Shown in pieces: positions 46,509 through 55,314 of a DNA stretch of 64,000 bases. Location: positions 21,422 to 85,421 of the forward strand of contig NZ_VCNP01000027.1 in the NCBI RefSeq assembly GCF_006782915.1, in the 5' to 3' direction. Positions within the stretch are counted from its first letter, which is position 1. Every line of letters starts with the position of its first letter. This DNA comes from Streptomyces calvus (GTDB taxonomy: Bacteria; Actinomycetota; Actinomycetes; Streptomycetales; Streptomycetaceae). The position numbers and the translations under genes were made by a program. The notes under the pieces are model-generated. The model was not told the origin of the DNA. It made no database searches and saw only the letters and a program-made list of their open reading frames with translations.

Positions 46509-46540
46509 GTGCTATCACTTAGCTAGGCAGGTGTTAGCAC
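46509..46540. promoter_or_regulatory. inverted repeat upstream of the SPFH gene
   Basis: GTGCTA (46509-46514) and TAGCAC (46535-46540) flank TTAGCTAGGCAG. The region is markedly more AT-rich than its surroundings and lies 46 bases before the SPFH start, so it may hold the promoter or an operator. Confidence 0.4.
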
Positions 46541-46586
46541 CGCGCAGACCGCGCGGGCGGCACCCCGAGGAAACGGGGGACCACCC

Positions 46587-47522
46587 ATGACCACACAGGA
46601 CCCGCAGGTCACGGCCGACGTGCCCGAGATGCCGGCGCCGCGCGTGCGCGAGTTCGCGGCCCACAGCATCGGCGGCGGGCTGGCGCTGCTGCTCGGCCTG
46701 ACCGGACTGCTGACAGGCGCCGCGCTGATCGCCGCGGCCACCGCGGTGGACGGGACCGGCGCCAAGGCCGCACTGATCGTCGGAGGCATCCTGGTCGCGC
46801 TCGCGGCGTTCCTCGCGATGTGCGGACTGAACATGGTGGCGCCGGGCGAGGCCCGGGTGGTGCAGCTCTTCGGCCGTTACCGGGGGACGATCCGGCAGGA
46901 CGGGCTGCGCTGGGTGAACCCGTTCACCTCGCGCACGAAGATCTCCACGCGGGTGCGCAACCACGAGACGGCCGTACTGAAGGTGAACGACGCCTACGGC
47001 AACCCGATCGAACTGGCCGCCGTGGTGGTGTGGCGGGTGGAGGACACCGCCCAGGCCACCTTCGAGGTGGACGACTACGTCGAGTTCGTCTCCACGCAGA
47101 CCGAGGCGGCCGTCCGGCACATCGCCATCGAATACCCCTACGACGCGCACGACGAGGACGGCCTCTCGCTGCGCGGCAACGCCGAGGAGATCACCGAGAA
47201 GCTCGCCGTCGAACTGCACGCGCGCGTGGAGGCGGCCGGCGTGCAGATCATCGAGTCCCGGTTCACGCACCTCGCGTACGCCCCCGAGATCGCCTCGGCG
47301 ATGCTCCAGCGGCAGCAGGCCGGCGCGGTGGTGGCGGCCCGTCAGCAGATCGTGGAGGGCGCCGTCGGCATGGTCGAGTCGGCGCTGACCCGGATCGCCG
47401 AGCAGGACATCGTGGAACTGGACCCGGAGCGCAAGGCGGCGATGGTGTCCAACCTGATGGTGGTGCTGTGCGGCGACCGCTCCGCCCAGCCGGTCCTCAA
47501 CACCGGAACGCTCTACCAGTGA
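46587..47522 (+). CDS. SPFH/Band-7 domain membrane protein
   Basis: A 311-residue stomatin/flotillin-like protein. Two N-terminal hydrophobic helices (about 28-50 and 64-85: [35 protein letters not shown]) are followed by the SPFH domain ([40 protein letters not shown]). A long helical part with [18 protein letters not shown] would form oligomers. Such proteins organise membrane microdomains. The start is ATG 46587. Its stop overlaps the next gene's GTG. Confidence 0.88.
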   Translation: MTTQDPQVTADVPEMPAPRVREFAAHSIGGGLALLLGLTGLLTGAALIAAATAVDGTGAKAALIVGGILVALAAFLAMCGLNMVAPGEARVVQLFGRYRGTIRQDGLRWVNPFTSRTKISTRVRNHETAVLKVNDAYGNPIELAAVVVWRVEDTAQATFEVDDYVEFVSTQTEAAVRHIAIEYPYDAHDEDGLSLRGNAEEITEKLAVELHARVEAAGVQIIESRFTHLAYAPEIASAMLQRQQAGAVVAARQQIVEGAVGMVESALTRIAEQDIVELDPERKAAMVSNLMVVLCGDRSAQPVLNTGTLYQ

Positions 47523-47773
47523 CGACTCCTTCCAGGGGCTCCGCCCCCCAGGGCCGGCCGCAGCGCAAGCAGGTACTGCTGCGGCTGGACCCGTCGGTGT
47601 ACGAGGCGCTGGCGCGCTGGGCCAACGACGAACTGCGCTCGGCCAACGCGCAGATCGAGTTCCTGCTGCGGCGCGCGCTCGCCGAGGCGGGGAGGCTGCC
47701 GGGCAACGCCGGGCCGCCGCCCCGCCGGGGCCGGCCCCCCGGCGGTTCCGCGCCGAAGCCGCCGTCGGACTGA
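47519..47773 (+). CDS. small RHH-like protein coupled to the SPFH gene
   Basis: An 84-residue protein starting at GTG 47519, overlapping the SPFH stop by four bases. Its core, RKQVLLRLDPSVYEALARWA then NDELRSANAQIEFLLRRAL, looks like a ribbon-helix-helix (Arc-like) fold. The tail is rich in Pro, Gly and Arg. The constant pairing with SPFH genes in Streptomyces suggests a joint role, but whether it binds DNA or the SPFH oligomer is unknown. Confidence 0.75.
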   Translation: MTTPSRGSAPQGRPQRKQVLLRLDPSVYEALARWANDELRSANAQIEFLLRRALAEAGRLPGNAGPPPRRGRPPGGSAPKPPSD

Positions 47774-47863
47774 CCGGCTCCGACCGGCCCCGGCCGACCC
47801 CGGAGCGCCGTAGCGGAACCGTGACAATCGGCCCCGACCTGCGCTCTCCCACACCCCGCCACC

Positions 47864-47910
47864 CTCTACACACGGTGCGTATACACACCGCGTATACACC
47901 GTGTGTAGAG
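47864..47910. promoter_or_regulatory. large palindrome, likely PadR operator
   Basis: Perfect 14-base arms CTCTACACACGGTG (47864-47877) and CACCGTGTGTAGAG (47897-47910) around a 19-base spacer that contains GTATAC twice. It ends eight bases before the PadR start codon, so binding there would block both transcription and ribosome access. Confidence 0.85.
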
Positions 47911-47918
47911 TGCTCGGC

Positions 47919-48443
47919 ATGTCCATCGGTCACACCCTCCTGGGGCTCCTGGAATCCGGCCCGCGCCACGGCTACGACCTCAAGCGGGCCTTCGACGAGA
48001 AGTTCGGTCACGACCGGCCGCTGCACTACGGCCAGGTCTACTCGACGATGTCCCGCCTGCTGAAGAACGGGCTCGTCGAGGTCGACGGCATCGAGGCCGG
48101 CGGCGGCCCCGAACGCAAGCGGTACGCCATCACCGAGGCCGGCATCACCGATGTCGAGCGCTGGCTCGCCACACCGGAGAAGCCGGAGCCGTACCTCCAG
48201 TCGACCCTCTACACCAAGGTCGTCCTCGCGCTGCTCACCAGCCGCGACGCCGCCGAGATCCTCGACACCCAGCGCTCGGAGCATCTGCGCGGCATGCGGA
48301 TCCTCACCGACCGCAAGCGCAAGGGCGATCTCGCCGACCAGCTCATCTGCGACCACGCCCTGTTCCACCTGGAGGCGGACCTCCGCTGGCTGGAGCTGAC
48401 CGCGGCCCGTCTGGACAAGCTGCGGACGGCGGTGACCCGATGA
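47919..48443 (+). CDS. PadR-family transcriptional regulator
   Basis: A 174-residue regulator. The N-terminal winged helix (HTLLGLLESGPRHGYDLKRA, then LHYGQVYSTMSRLLKNGLVEV) is typical PadR; the C-terminal helices (TKVVLALLTSRDAAEIL) should dimerise. I use ATG 47919; the GTG at 47901 lies inside the palindrome. It overlaps the ABC ATPase gene by four bases and heads the three-gene operon padR-ABC-FtsX, a usual drug or peptide-responsive export unit. Confidence 0.9.
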   Translation: MSIGHTLLGLLESGPRHGYDLKRAFDEKFGHDRPLHYGQVYSTMSRLLKNGLVEVDGIEAGGGPERKRYAITEAGITDVERWLATPEKPEPYLQSTLYTKVVLALLTSRDAAEILDTQRSEHLRGMRILTDRKRKGDLADQLICDHALFHLEADLRWLELTAARLDKLRTAVTR

Positions 48444-49132
48444 CCACGCCCCCCGCCGGTTCCCTGCTGGCCGCCCGGGACCTGCGCAAGGTCTACGGCC
48501 CGACCACCGCGCTCGACGGCGCCGCCTTCTCCATCCACCCCGGCGAGGTCGTCGCCGTGATGGGACCCTCCGGCTCCGGCAAGTCGACCCTGCTGCACTG
48601 CCTCGCCGGGATCGTCACGCCCGACTCCGGGTCGATCACCTACAACGGGCGTGAGCTGACCGCCATGAACGACGCCGAGCGCAGCGCGCTGCGCCGCTCG
48701 GAGTTCGGCTTCGTCTTCCAGTTCGGGCAGCTCGTCCCGGAACTGACCTGCGTGGAGAACGTCGCCCTGCCGCTGCGGCTGAACGGCACGCCCCGCAAGG
48801 AGGCCGAGCGGGCCGCGCTGACCTGGATGGAGCGGCTGGAGGTGGACGACGTCCGCGGCAAGCGGCCCGGCGAGGTGTCCGGCGGTCAGGGGCAGCGGGT
48901 CGCCGTGGCCCGGGCGCTGGTCACCGGCCCGCGCGTGCTGTTCGCCGACGAGCCGACCGGCGCGCTGGACTCGCTCAACGGCGAGCGCGTGATGGAACTG
49001 CTCACCGACGCCGCCCGGTCCAGCAACGCCGCCGTCGTCCTGGTCACCCACGAGGCGCGGGTGGCCGCCTACTCCGACCGCGAGATCGTCGTGCGCGACG
49101 GCAGGTCACGGGACATGGAGCGGGTCGTATGA
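48440..49132 (+). CDS. ABC transporter ATP-binding protein (LolD/MacB type)
   Basis: A 230-residue ATPase. Walker A is GPSGSGKST (about 41-49), the Q loop FVFQFGQL, the signature VSGGQGQRVAVARAL, and Walker B VLFADEPTGALD. It belongs to the class that powers FtsX-like permeases (MacB, LolCDE, bacitracin-type exporters). The ATG overlaps the padR stop and its own stop overlaps the permease start, so all three are translationally coupled. Confidence 0.93.
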   Translation: MTTPPAGSLLAARDLRKVYGPTTALDGAAFSIHPGEVVAVMGPSGSGKSTLLHCLAGIVTPDSGSITYNGRELTAMNDAERSALRRSEFGFVFQFGQLVPELTCVENVALPLRLNGTPRKEAERAALTWMERLEVDDVRGKRPGEVSGGQGQRVAVARALVTGPRVLFADEPTGALDSLNGERVMELLTDAARSSNAAVVLVTHEARVAAYSDREIVVRDGRSRDMERVV

Positions 49133-51465
49133 GTGCACGGCAGTGGACTCGCGATCTGGGCATGGGGGCCCGGTTCGCCTTCGCCGGCGGGCGCGAGGGA
49201 TGGGTCCGGGCGCTGCTCACCGCGGTGGGCGTGGGACTCGGAGTGGCGCTGCTGCTGCTCACGACCGCCCTGCCGGGCGCGCTCGACGAGCGCAGCCGGC
49301 GGGAGGAGGCGCGCCTGGACTACACCTACAGCCGGGAGGTGAAGCCGAAGGCCGACAACACCCTGGTCGTCGCCGACATCGACACCGAGTTCGAGGGCCG
49401 CGACGTGCGCGGCCGGCTGCTGGAGCCGGAGGGCGGGAAGGCGCCGCTGCCGCCGGGCCTGGACAGGTTCCCGGCGCCGGGCGACATGGCGGTCTCCCCC
49501 GCGCTGCGGGACCTGCTCGCCTCCGACGGCGGCGCACTGCTGCGCGAGCGGCTGCCGTACGACATCGTCGGGACGATCGGCGAGCAGGGACTGATCGGCT
49601 CACGGGAACTCGCCTACTACGCGGGCAGCGAGGGCCTCGCCGAGCACATCAACAACTCGACGGTGGCGCGCATCGACGCCTTCGGGTCCCCGCAGCCGGC
49701 GCAGCAGGAGACCGACCCGGTCCTCGTGCTGCTGGTACTGGTCGTCTTCGTGGTGCTGCTGATGCCGGTCGCGGTGTTCATCGCCGCCGCCGTACGGTTC
49801 GGCGGCGAGCGGCGCGACCGCAGGCTGGCGGCGCTGCGGCTGGTCGGCTCCGACGGCGGCATGACCCGGCGGATCGCCGCGGGCGAGGCACTGGCCGGGG
49901 CGCTGCTCGGGCTCGTGTTCGGCACCGGCTTCTTCCTGGCCGGGCGGGAGATCGTGGCGTCCTTCGAGGTGTTCGGGGTCAGTGTCTTCCCGAGCTATCT
50001 GAACCCCTCGCCGCTGCTGGCGCTGCTGGTCGCGGTGGCGGTTCCGGCCGCGGCCGTCCTGGTGACGCTGCTGGCGCTGCGCGGGGTGGTCATCGAGCCG
50101 CTGGGTGTGGTGCGCACGGCACGGCCCGCGCGCCGCCGGCTGTGGTGGCGGCTGCTGCTGCCGCTGGGCGGGGTCGGCATGCTGCTGCCCATGGTGGGCC
50201 AGGGCCGGGAGGGCGGGGACTTCAACCAGTACCTGGTCGTCGGCGGTGTCATGTGCCTGCTCGTCGGGGTGACGGCGTTGCTGCCGTGGATCGTGGAGGC
50301 GGTCGTCGCCCGGCTCGGCGCCGGCAGCGTCTCCTGGCAGCTGGCGGTGCGCCGCCTGCAGTTGAGCAGCGGGGCGGCGGCCCGCATGGTCAACGGCATC
50401 GCGGTGGCGGTGGCCGGCGCGATCGCGCTGCAGATGCTGTTCGCCGGCGTCGACCGCGACTACACCGAGAGCACGGACTACGACATGTCACGGGCGCAGA
50501 TGGAGGTGCAGGTGCCCGACGGCACGGACCTCGCCTCCGCGGCGGCCGCGTTCGAGGAGACCAAGGGCGTGCGCACGGTGTACGCGCTGTCCGGGGGCTA
50601 TCTCGGCGACCGGCCCTGGCGCGAGGAGCCGGAGCTGGCCGCCGAGCTGACCGTCGGCGACTGCGCGACCCTGCGCGAGGTGGCGAAGCTGCCGTCGTGC
50701 GAGGACGGTGACGTGTTCGCGGTCCGGGGCGGCGAGTACGACACCGACACCCCGGCGCTGAGCAAGCCCGGCCGGCAGCTGTACCTGGAGACGACCGCCG
50801 CCGACGGCACCGCCGAGGACGTCGTGTGGACCCTGCCCGAGGAGCTGAAGCGGGCCGACTCCGTCGACGACCCGACCGGCACGAAGCGCGGCGGCTTCCT
50901 GATGACCCCGGGCGCGGTGCCGCCCGCCGTCGCGAAGGCGCTCGCCGCGAGCGTGTACCTGGCGATCGACGACTCGGTGCCGTACGCCCGCGAGCACGTG
51001 CGCAACGCGGCGGCCGCGATCGACCCGATGGCGCAGCCGATGGTGTGGTACGCCACCGAGCGCTCGGAGCGCTACGACTCCATCCGCACGGGCCTGTTCG
51101 TCGGCGCGACCGCCGTGCTGGTGCTGATCGGGGCGAGCCTGCTCGTCTCCCAGCTGGAGCAGTTGCGCGAACGCCGCAAGCTGCTGTCGGCCCTGGTCGC
51201 CTTCGGCACCCGGCGGCGCACCCTGAGCCTGTCGGTGCTGTGGCAGACGGCGATCCCGATCGGACTGGGGCTGCTGCTGGCCTCGGTGGTGGGCACGACG
51301 CTGGGCGCGGTCCTGCTGCGGATGACGTCGACCCCGGTCGACGTGCACTGGACGAGCGTGGTGCAGATGACCGGCGCCGGCGCCGGCGTGGTCCTCGTGG
51401 TCACCCTGCTGAGCCTGCCGCCGCTGCTGCGCCTGATGCGCCCGGACGGCCTGCGCACGGAGTAG
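49129..51465 (+). CDS. FtsX-like ABC transporter permease
   Basis: A 778-residue membrane protein with two FtsX modules: helices near 24-45, about 200-225 and 250-330 in the first half, then about 395-455 and 650-770 in the second (VLVLIGASLLVSQLEQLRER; TSVVQMTGAGAGVVLVVTLL). Large extracellular loops lie at about 50-190 and 450-640. The two-repeat, roughly ten-helix plan matches bacitracin/antimicrobial-peptide type permeases without a separate partner. The substrate is unknown; the PadR regulator suggests an inducible toxic compound. Confidence 0.9.
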   Translation: MSARQWTRDLGMGARFAFAGGREGWVRALLTAVGVGLGVALLLLTTALPGALDERSRREEARLDYTYSREVKPKADNTLVVADIDTEFEGRDVRGRLLEPEGGKAPLPPGLDRFPAPGDMAVSPALRDLLASDGGALLRERLPYDIVGTIGEQGLIGSRELAYYAGSEGLAEHINNSTVARIDAFGSPQPAQQETDPVLVLLVLVVFVVLLMPVAVFIAAAVRFGGERRDRRLAALRLVGSDGGMTRRIAAGEALAGALLGLVFGTGFFLAGREIVASFEVFGVSVFPSYLNPSPLLALLVAVAVPAAAVLVTLLALRGVVIEPLGVVRTARPARRRLWWRLLLPLGGVGMLLPMVGQGREGGDFNQYLVVGGVMCLLVGVTALLPWIVEAVVARLGAGSVSWQLAVRRLQLSSGAAARMVNGIAVAVAGAIALQMLFAGVDRDYTESTDYDMSRAQMEVQVPDGTDLASAAAAFEETKGVRTVYALSGGYLGDRPWREEPELAAELTVGDCATLREVAKLPSCEDGDVFAVRGGEYDTDTPALSKPGRQLYLETTAADGTAEDVVWTLPEELKRADSVDDPTGTKRGGFLMTPGAVPPAVAKALAASVYLAIDDSVPYAREHVRNAAAAIDPMAQPMVWYATERSERYDSIRTGLFVGATAVLVLIGASLLVSQLEQLRERRKLLSALVAFGTRRRTLSLSVLWQTAIPIGLGLLLASVVGTTLGAVLLRMTSTPVDVHWTSVVQMTGAGAGVVLVVTLLSLPPLLRLMRPDGLRTE

Positions 51466-51484
51466 CCGCACGGCCGGGCCCTTG

Positions 51485-51523
51485 GGGGCGGGCGGGCTCC
51501 CCCGGTGGGGGTCCGCCCGCCCC
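51485..51523. terminator. hairpin between the FtsX permease gene and oxyR
   Basis: Outer arms GGGGCGGGCGG (51485-51495) and CCGCCCGCCCC (51513-51523), inner arms CCCCC and GGGGG with loop GGT. It lies between two convergent genes. Confidence 0.8.
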
Positions 51524-51531
51524 GTTCGGCG

Positions 51532-52476
51532 TCAGTGGGCCACCGGACGCACCGGCAGGTCCCGCATCGCCTCCCGCAGCGCCGCGGCCAGCTGGGCGTA
51601 CTCCGCGGCCCGGGCCGCGCCGGTGCGCATGGCGAGGGCGATGCGGCGGGTGGGGGCCGGGTCGGCGAAGCAGCCGGTGAGCAGGCGGCTGGAGCGGGTC
51701 GTCTCGACGTCCACGGCGGTGCGCGGCAGCAGGGTCACCCCGAGGCCGCCCGCGACCAGTTGGACCAGGGTGGACAGTCCCGCCGCCGTGGTGGTGGCCG
51801 GGACGCCCGCCCGGCCGGCCTCGCGGCAGATGTCCAGGGCCTGGTCGCGCAGGCAGTGCCCCTCGTCCAGCAGCAGCAGGTTCAGCTCGCGCAGCGCCTC
51901 GCGGGGTATGCCGTCCCGGCCGCCGAGCGGGTGCTCCAGCGGGGTGACCAGCACGAAGTCCTCGTCGAACAGGGGCAGTTCGGTGACCCCGGGCACGCCG
52001 AGCGGTACGGCGAGCAGCAGCAGGTCGAGCCGGCCGCCGGCCAGCCCGTCCAGCAGGTTCGCGGTCTGCTCCTCGTGCACCTGGAGGTCGAGGTGCGGAT
52101 AGCGGTCGTGGACCAGCCGCAGCACGGTGGGCAGCAGATAGGGCGCGACGGTCGGGATCACACCGAGCCGCAGGACCCCGGTGAACGGTGCCCGCAGCGC
52201 GTCGGCCTCCTCCATCAGCGCCCCGACCTCCGCCAGTACGGACTTGGCGCGGGCGGCGAGCCGTTCCCCGGCCGGCGCGAGCAGCACCTTGCGCGTCGTA
52301 CGCTCCACGAGGGTGACACCGAGTGTCTCCTCCAGCGCCGACACGGCGCTCGACAGGGCCGGCTGGCTCATCCCGATCGCCGCCGCGGCGTCCCGGAAAT
52401 GCAGGTGCTCGGCCACCGCGGCGAACGCCCGCAGCTGCGCGAGACTCGGCTGCCTGCGCCTATTACCCACGGTCAC
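51532..52476 (-). CDS. oxyR: LysR-family peroxide sensor OxyR
   Basis: A 314-residue LysR-type regulator. The DNA-binding helix-turn-helix is at about 15-70 (AFAAVAEHLHFRDAAAAIGM, then SQPALSSAVSALEE). The redox pair is in EGHCLRDQALDICREAG, with two Cys eight residues apart in sequence as in E. coli OxyR. It is divergent from ahpC, which it should activate under peroxide stress. GTG 52476 is used; GTG 52470 is possible. The arrangement equals S. coelicolor oxyR-ahpCD. Confidence 0.93.
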   Translation of the reverse strand: MTVGNRRRQPSLAQLRAFAAVAEHLHFRDAAAAIGMSQPALSSAVSALEETLGVTLVERTTRKVLLAPAGERLAARAKSVLAEVGALMEEADALRAPFTGVLRLGVIPTVAPYLLPTVLRLVHDRYPHLDLQVHEEQTANLLDGLAGGRLDLLLLAVPLGVPGVTELPLFDEDFVLVTPLEHPLGGRDGIPREALRELNLLLLDEGHCLRDQALDICREAGRAGVPATTTAAGLSTLVQLVAGGLGVTLLPRTAVDVETTRSSRLLTGCFADPAPTRRIALAMRTGAARAAEYAQLAAALREAMRDLPVRPVAH

Positions 52477-52609
52477 TAATAACTACCTCCGATCAACACG
52501 ACCGAGTGTAGCTATTTCACTAATCAATGCACCCTGTGCCAACATCAATCAGGTCCAACCCATGGGAAACACCTGCAATCCGGGTGTTTCTTCGCTGCAA
52601 GGAGAGCCT
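52477..52609. promoter_or_regulatory. oxyR-ahpC divergent control region
   Basis: 133 bases, clearly AT-richer than the surroundings. It contains CACTAAT twice (about 52484 and 52518, both followed by A/T-rich sequence) and TAGCTATTTCACTAATC, which fit an OxyR-type tandem site with ATAG/CTAT half-sites. GGAGAG precedes the ahpC GTG. Confidence 0.6.
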
Positions 52610-53164
52610 GTGCTCACTGTCGGTGACAAGTTCCCCGAGTTCGAACTGACCGCCTGCGTCTCGCTGGAGAAGGGCAAGGAGTTCGAGACGATCAACCACA
52701 AGACCTACGAGGGCAAGTGGAAGATCGTGTTCGCGTGGCCCAAGGACTTCACCTTCGTGTGCCCGACCGAGATCGCGGCCTTCGGCAAGCTGAACGACGA
52801 GTTCGCCGACCGCGACGCCCAGATCCTCGGCTTCTCCGGTGACTCCGAGTTCGTCCACCACGCCTGGCGCAAGGACCACGACGACCTGCGCGACCTGCCG
52901 TTCCCGATGATGGCGGACTCCAAGCACGAGCTGATGCGCGACCTGGGCATCGAGGGCGAGGACGGCTTCGCCAAGCGTGCCGTGTTCATCGTCGACCAGA
53001 ACAACGAGATCCAGTTCTCCATGGTGACCGCCGGCTCCGTCGGCCGTAACCCCAAGGAGGTCCTGCGGGTCCTGGACGCCCTGCAGACCGACGAGCTGTG
53101 CCCGTGCAACTGGACCAAGGGCGACGAGACCCTGGACCCGGTCGCGCTGCTGGCCGGGGAGTGA
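52610..53164 (+). CDS. ahpC: alkyl hydroperoxide reductase, peroxiredoxin subunit
   Basis: A 184-residue 2-Cys peroxiredoxin reducing organic peroxides and H2O2. The peroxidatic Cys is in DFTFVCPTEIAAFG and the resolving Cys in the C-terminal ELCPCNWTKG. The start is GTG 52610 with AAGGAGAG five bases upstream; the longer open frame is not real. The ahpD gene follows after six bases. It is activated by the divergent OxyR. Confidence 0.96.
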   Translation: MLTVGDKFPEFELTACVSLEKGKEFETINHKTYEGKWKIVFAWPKDFTFVCPTEIAAFGKLNDEFADRDAQILGFSGDSEFVHHAWRKDHDDLRDLPFPMMADSKHELMRDLGIEGEDGFAKRAVFIVDQNNEIQFSMVTAGSVGRNPKEVLRVLDALQTDELCPCNWTKGDETLDPVALLAGE

Positions 53165-53170
53165 CCTGAG

Positions 53171-53704
53171 ATGTCGCTCGACTCCCTGAAGTCCCGCATA
53201 CCGGACTACGCCAAGGACCTGAAGCTCAACCTGGGCTCGGTCATCGGCAACTCCGACCTGCCGGCCCAGCAGCTGTGGGGCACGGTGCTGTCGACGGCGA
53301 TCGCCTCGCGCTCGGCCGTCGTGCTGCGCGAGCTGGAGCCGGAGGCGAAGGCGAACCTGTCGCCGGAGGCGTACACGGCCGCCAAGGCCGCCGCCGCCGT
53401 CATGGCGATGAACAACGTCTTCTACCGCACCCGCCACCTGCTGTCGGACCACGAGTACGGCAACCTGCGTGCCGGTCTGCGGATGAACGTCATCGGCAAC
53501 CCGGGCGTCGACAAGGTCGACTTCGAGTTCTGGTCCTTCGCGGTCTCCGCGATCAACGGCTGCGGCATGTGCCTCGACTCGCACGAGCAGGTGCTGCGCA
53601 AGGCCGGTGTGGAGCGCGAGGTGATCCAGGAGGCGTTCAAGATCGCCGCGGTGATCCAGGCGGTCGCCGCCACGCTGGACGCGGAGGCGGCCCTGGCGGA
53701 GTGA
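53171..53704 (+). CDS. ahpD: alkyl hydroperoxidase AhpD
   Basis: A 177-residue thiol reductase that supports AhpC; as in mycobacteria it can pass electrons from a lipoylated protein. The active-site motif [14 protein letters not shown], with the CxxC pair and following His, is present near residues 130-145. Helical throughout. The start is ATG 53171, six bases after the ahpC stop. A strong hairpin follows. Confidence 0.95.
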   Translation: MSLDSLKSRIPDYAKDLKLNLGSVIGNSDLPAQQLWGTVLSTAIASRSAVVLRELEPEAKANLSPEAYTAAKAAAAVMAMNNVFYRTRHLLSDHEYGNLRAGLRMNVIGNPGVDKVDFEFWSFAVSAINGCGMCLDSHEQVLRKAGVEREVIQEAFKIAAVIQAVAATLDAEAALAE

Positions 53705-53721
53705 CTCCGCCCCCGTCGCAC

Positions 53722-53762
53722 ACAGCGGGCCCGTTCACCCTCGGGGTGGACGGGCCCGCTGT
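53722..53762. terminator. terminator after ahpD
   Basis: ACAGCGGGCCCGT pairs with ACGGGCCCGCTGT, extended by CACCC/GGGTG through a single T-G mismatch, loop TCG. It separates the convergent ahpD and permease genes. Confidence 0.88.
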
Positions 53763-53784
53763 CGTAGGAGGGCGCCCGATCGGC

Positions 53785-55155
53785 TCAGGAGGTGTCGCCC
53801 GGTCGCCGCTCCGGCGCCGGAGGCTGGGGCCCCGTTCCGGGCGCGGCCGGCGGCGGGGCGTCCGGTGCCGACATCGCCGTCGCGCCCCGGGGCCGCGGTG
53901 ACTGGCGTACGGCCGCCTCGTGGGAGAACGCCCGCAGATAGCCGACGACGGTGTTGGTGACCGCGACCAGCGGTACGGCCACCACCGCGCCGCCGATGCC
54001 GGCCACCATGCCGCCGGAGGCGACCGCCAGCACCACCGCGAGCGGATGCACGCGCACCGCGCGGCCCAGGATGAACGGCTGGAGGATGTGCCCCTCGATC
54101 TGCTGCACCGCCAGCACCACCACCAGCGTCATGACACCCGTGAACACGCCCTGGGTGACCAGTGCGACGACCACCGCCAGCGCTCCCGACACCACCGCAC
54201 CGACGAGCGGGACGAACGAGAACAGGAAGATGAACACGGCGAGCGGCACCGCCATCGGCACGTCGAGGAAGTAGATGCCGAGGCCGATGAAGATCGCGTC
54301 GATCAGTGCCACTATCACGGTGCCGCGCACGTAGGCCGTGAGCGTCCGCCAGGCGACCGGCCCGGCACCGGCGACACCCGGACGGGCGGCGGCCGGCACC
54401 AGCTTGAGCGACCACTCCCAGATCCGCTTGCCGTCGTAGAGCAGGAACAGCGTCGAGAAGATCGCCAGCAGGATGCCGGTGAGCGCCTCCACGACGACGG
54501 TCACGCCCTCCAGGCCCGCCGAGGTGATCTGCTCGGTGTTGGCGCCGACCGCCTCCCGCAGGTTCTTGGCGATCTCGTTGATCTGCTTGTCGGTGACGTG
54601 GAAGGGGCTGTTGAGCAGCCAGTTGCGCAGTTCGTCGATGCCGTCCTGGATCTGGCTGGAGAGGGTGTCGATGTTCTCCATGACCTGCCAGGTCACGAAC
54701 CACCCGATGAGTCCCATGACGACGAAGCCGAACAACGCCGTCAGTGCGGTGGCCGGGCCGCGCGGCACGCCGATCCGCGTCAGCCGGACCACCGTCGGCT
54801 GGAGGAGCGCCGTGATGAGCAGCGCGGCCACGAACGCCAGCACGACCAGCTGTACGGCGCTGATGATCCGCATCAGCACCCACAGCGTGCCGGCCAGCAC
54901 CAGCAGCCTCCAGCCGGCCTCGGCCGCCACCCGCACTCCCCAGGGCACGGCCTGGGCGGGGTCGGGCCGGGTGGGGACGACGGCGGCGTACTCGACCTCC
55001 GGGGGCGCCTGGTCGGGGTCGGTGGCGGAGGTGTGTTCGGTGTCGGTGCCGGGCCGGCGGTCCCGTTCCACCTCGGCGCGGCGTTCCTCCAACCGCTTGC
55101 TGACCTCGGTCAGTCTGGCTCCGACCCGGCCGAGCCACCCTGGCACTCGCGACAT
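53785..55155 (-). CDS. AI-2E family (TqsA/PerM-like) membrane transporter
   Basis: About 456 residues. A charged N-terminal cytosolic stretch of about 75 residues is followed by seven to eight membrane helices (LVLAGTLWVLMRIISAVQLV; FGFVVMGLIGWFVTW; FSTLFLLYDG; VIVALIDAIFIGLGIYF; FLFSFVPLVGAVVSG). Near the end is the family motif QQIEGHILQPFILGRAV. The tail is Pro-rich. Members export small solutes or the AI-2 signal; the substrate is unknown here. The start is ATG 55155 with GAGGA upstream. Confidence 0.87.
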   Translation of the reverse strand: MSRVPGWLGRVGARLTEVSKRLEERRAEVERDRRPGTDTEHTSATDPDQAPPEVEYAAVVPTRPDPAQAVPWGVRVAAEAGWRLLVLAGTLWVLMRIISAVQLVVLAFVAALLITALLQPTVVRLTRIGVPRGPATALTALFGFVVMGLIGWFVTWQVMENIDTLSSQIQDGIDELRNWLLNSPFHVTDKQINEIAKNLREAVGANTEQITSAGLEGVTVVVEALTGILLAIFSTLFLLYDGKRIWEWSLKLVPAAARPGVAGAGPVAWRTLTAYVRGTVIVALIDAIFIGLGIYFLDVPMAVPLAVFIFLFSFVPLVGAVVSGALAVVVALVTQGVFTGVMTLVVVLAVQQIEGHILQPFILGRAVRVHPLAVVLAVASGGMVAGIGGAVVAVPLVAVTNTVVGYLRAFSHEAAVRQSPRPRGATAMSAPDAPPPAAPGTGPQPPAPERRPGDTS

Positions 55156-55225
55156 GATCCGTCCTCTTCCCCCGTTTCTCCCCACCACTCCCCCTGGAGT
55201 CGTCGGTCAGACCGTACATGGCGAA

Positions 55226-55254
55226 AGCCCCGCACCGTAGGACGGTGCGGGGCT
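55226..55254 (-). terminator. terminator cut off from the transglycosylase gene by the IS
   Basis: 13-base arms AGCCCCGCACCGT and ACGGTGCGGGGCT, loop AGG. On the minus strand the hairpin is followed by TTTCGCC. It fits the leftward transglycosylase gene, whose stop codon is now 0.96 kb away because of the insertion sequence. Confidence 0.8.
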
Positions 55255-55314
55255 GTGCCGGAGTTGAGCGCCGGCCGGGAGGCGGGACCCGTGTCCCGCG
55301 CTCCGGCGGTTCTA

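Noticed and set aside
52181..52609. N-terminal extension of AhpC by about 140 residues
   Set aside because: The frame is open only by chance across oxyR and the control region. GTG 52610 has an ideal ribosome binding site and gives the normal AhpC length.
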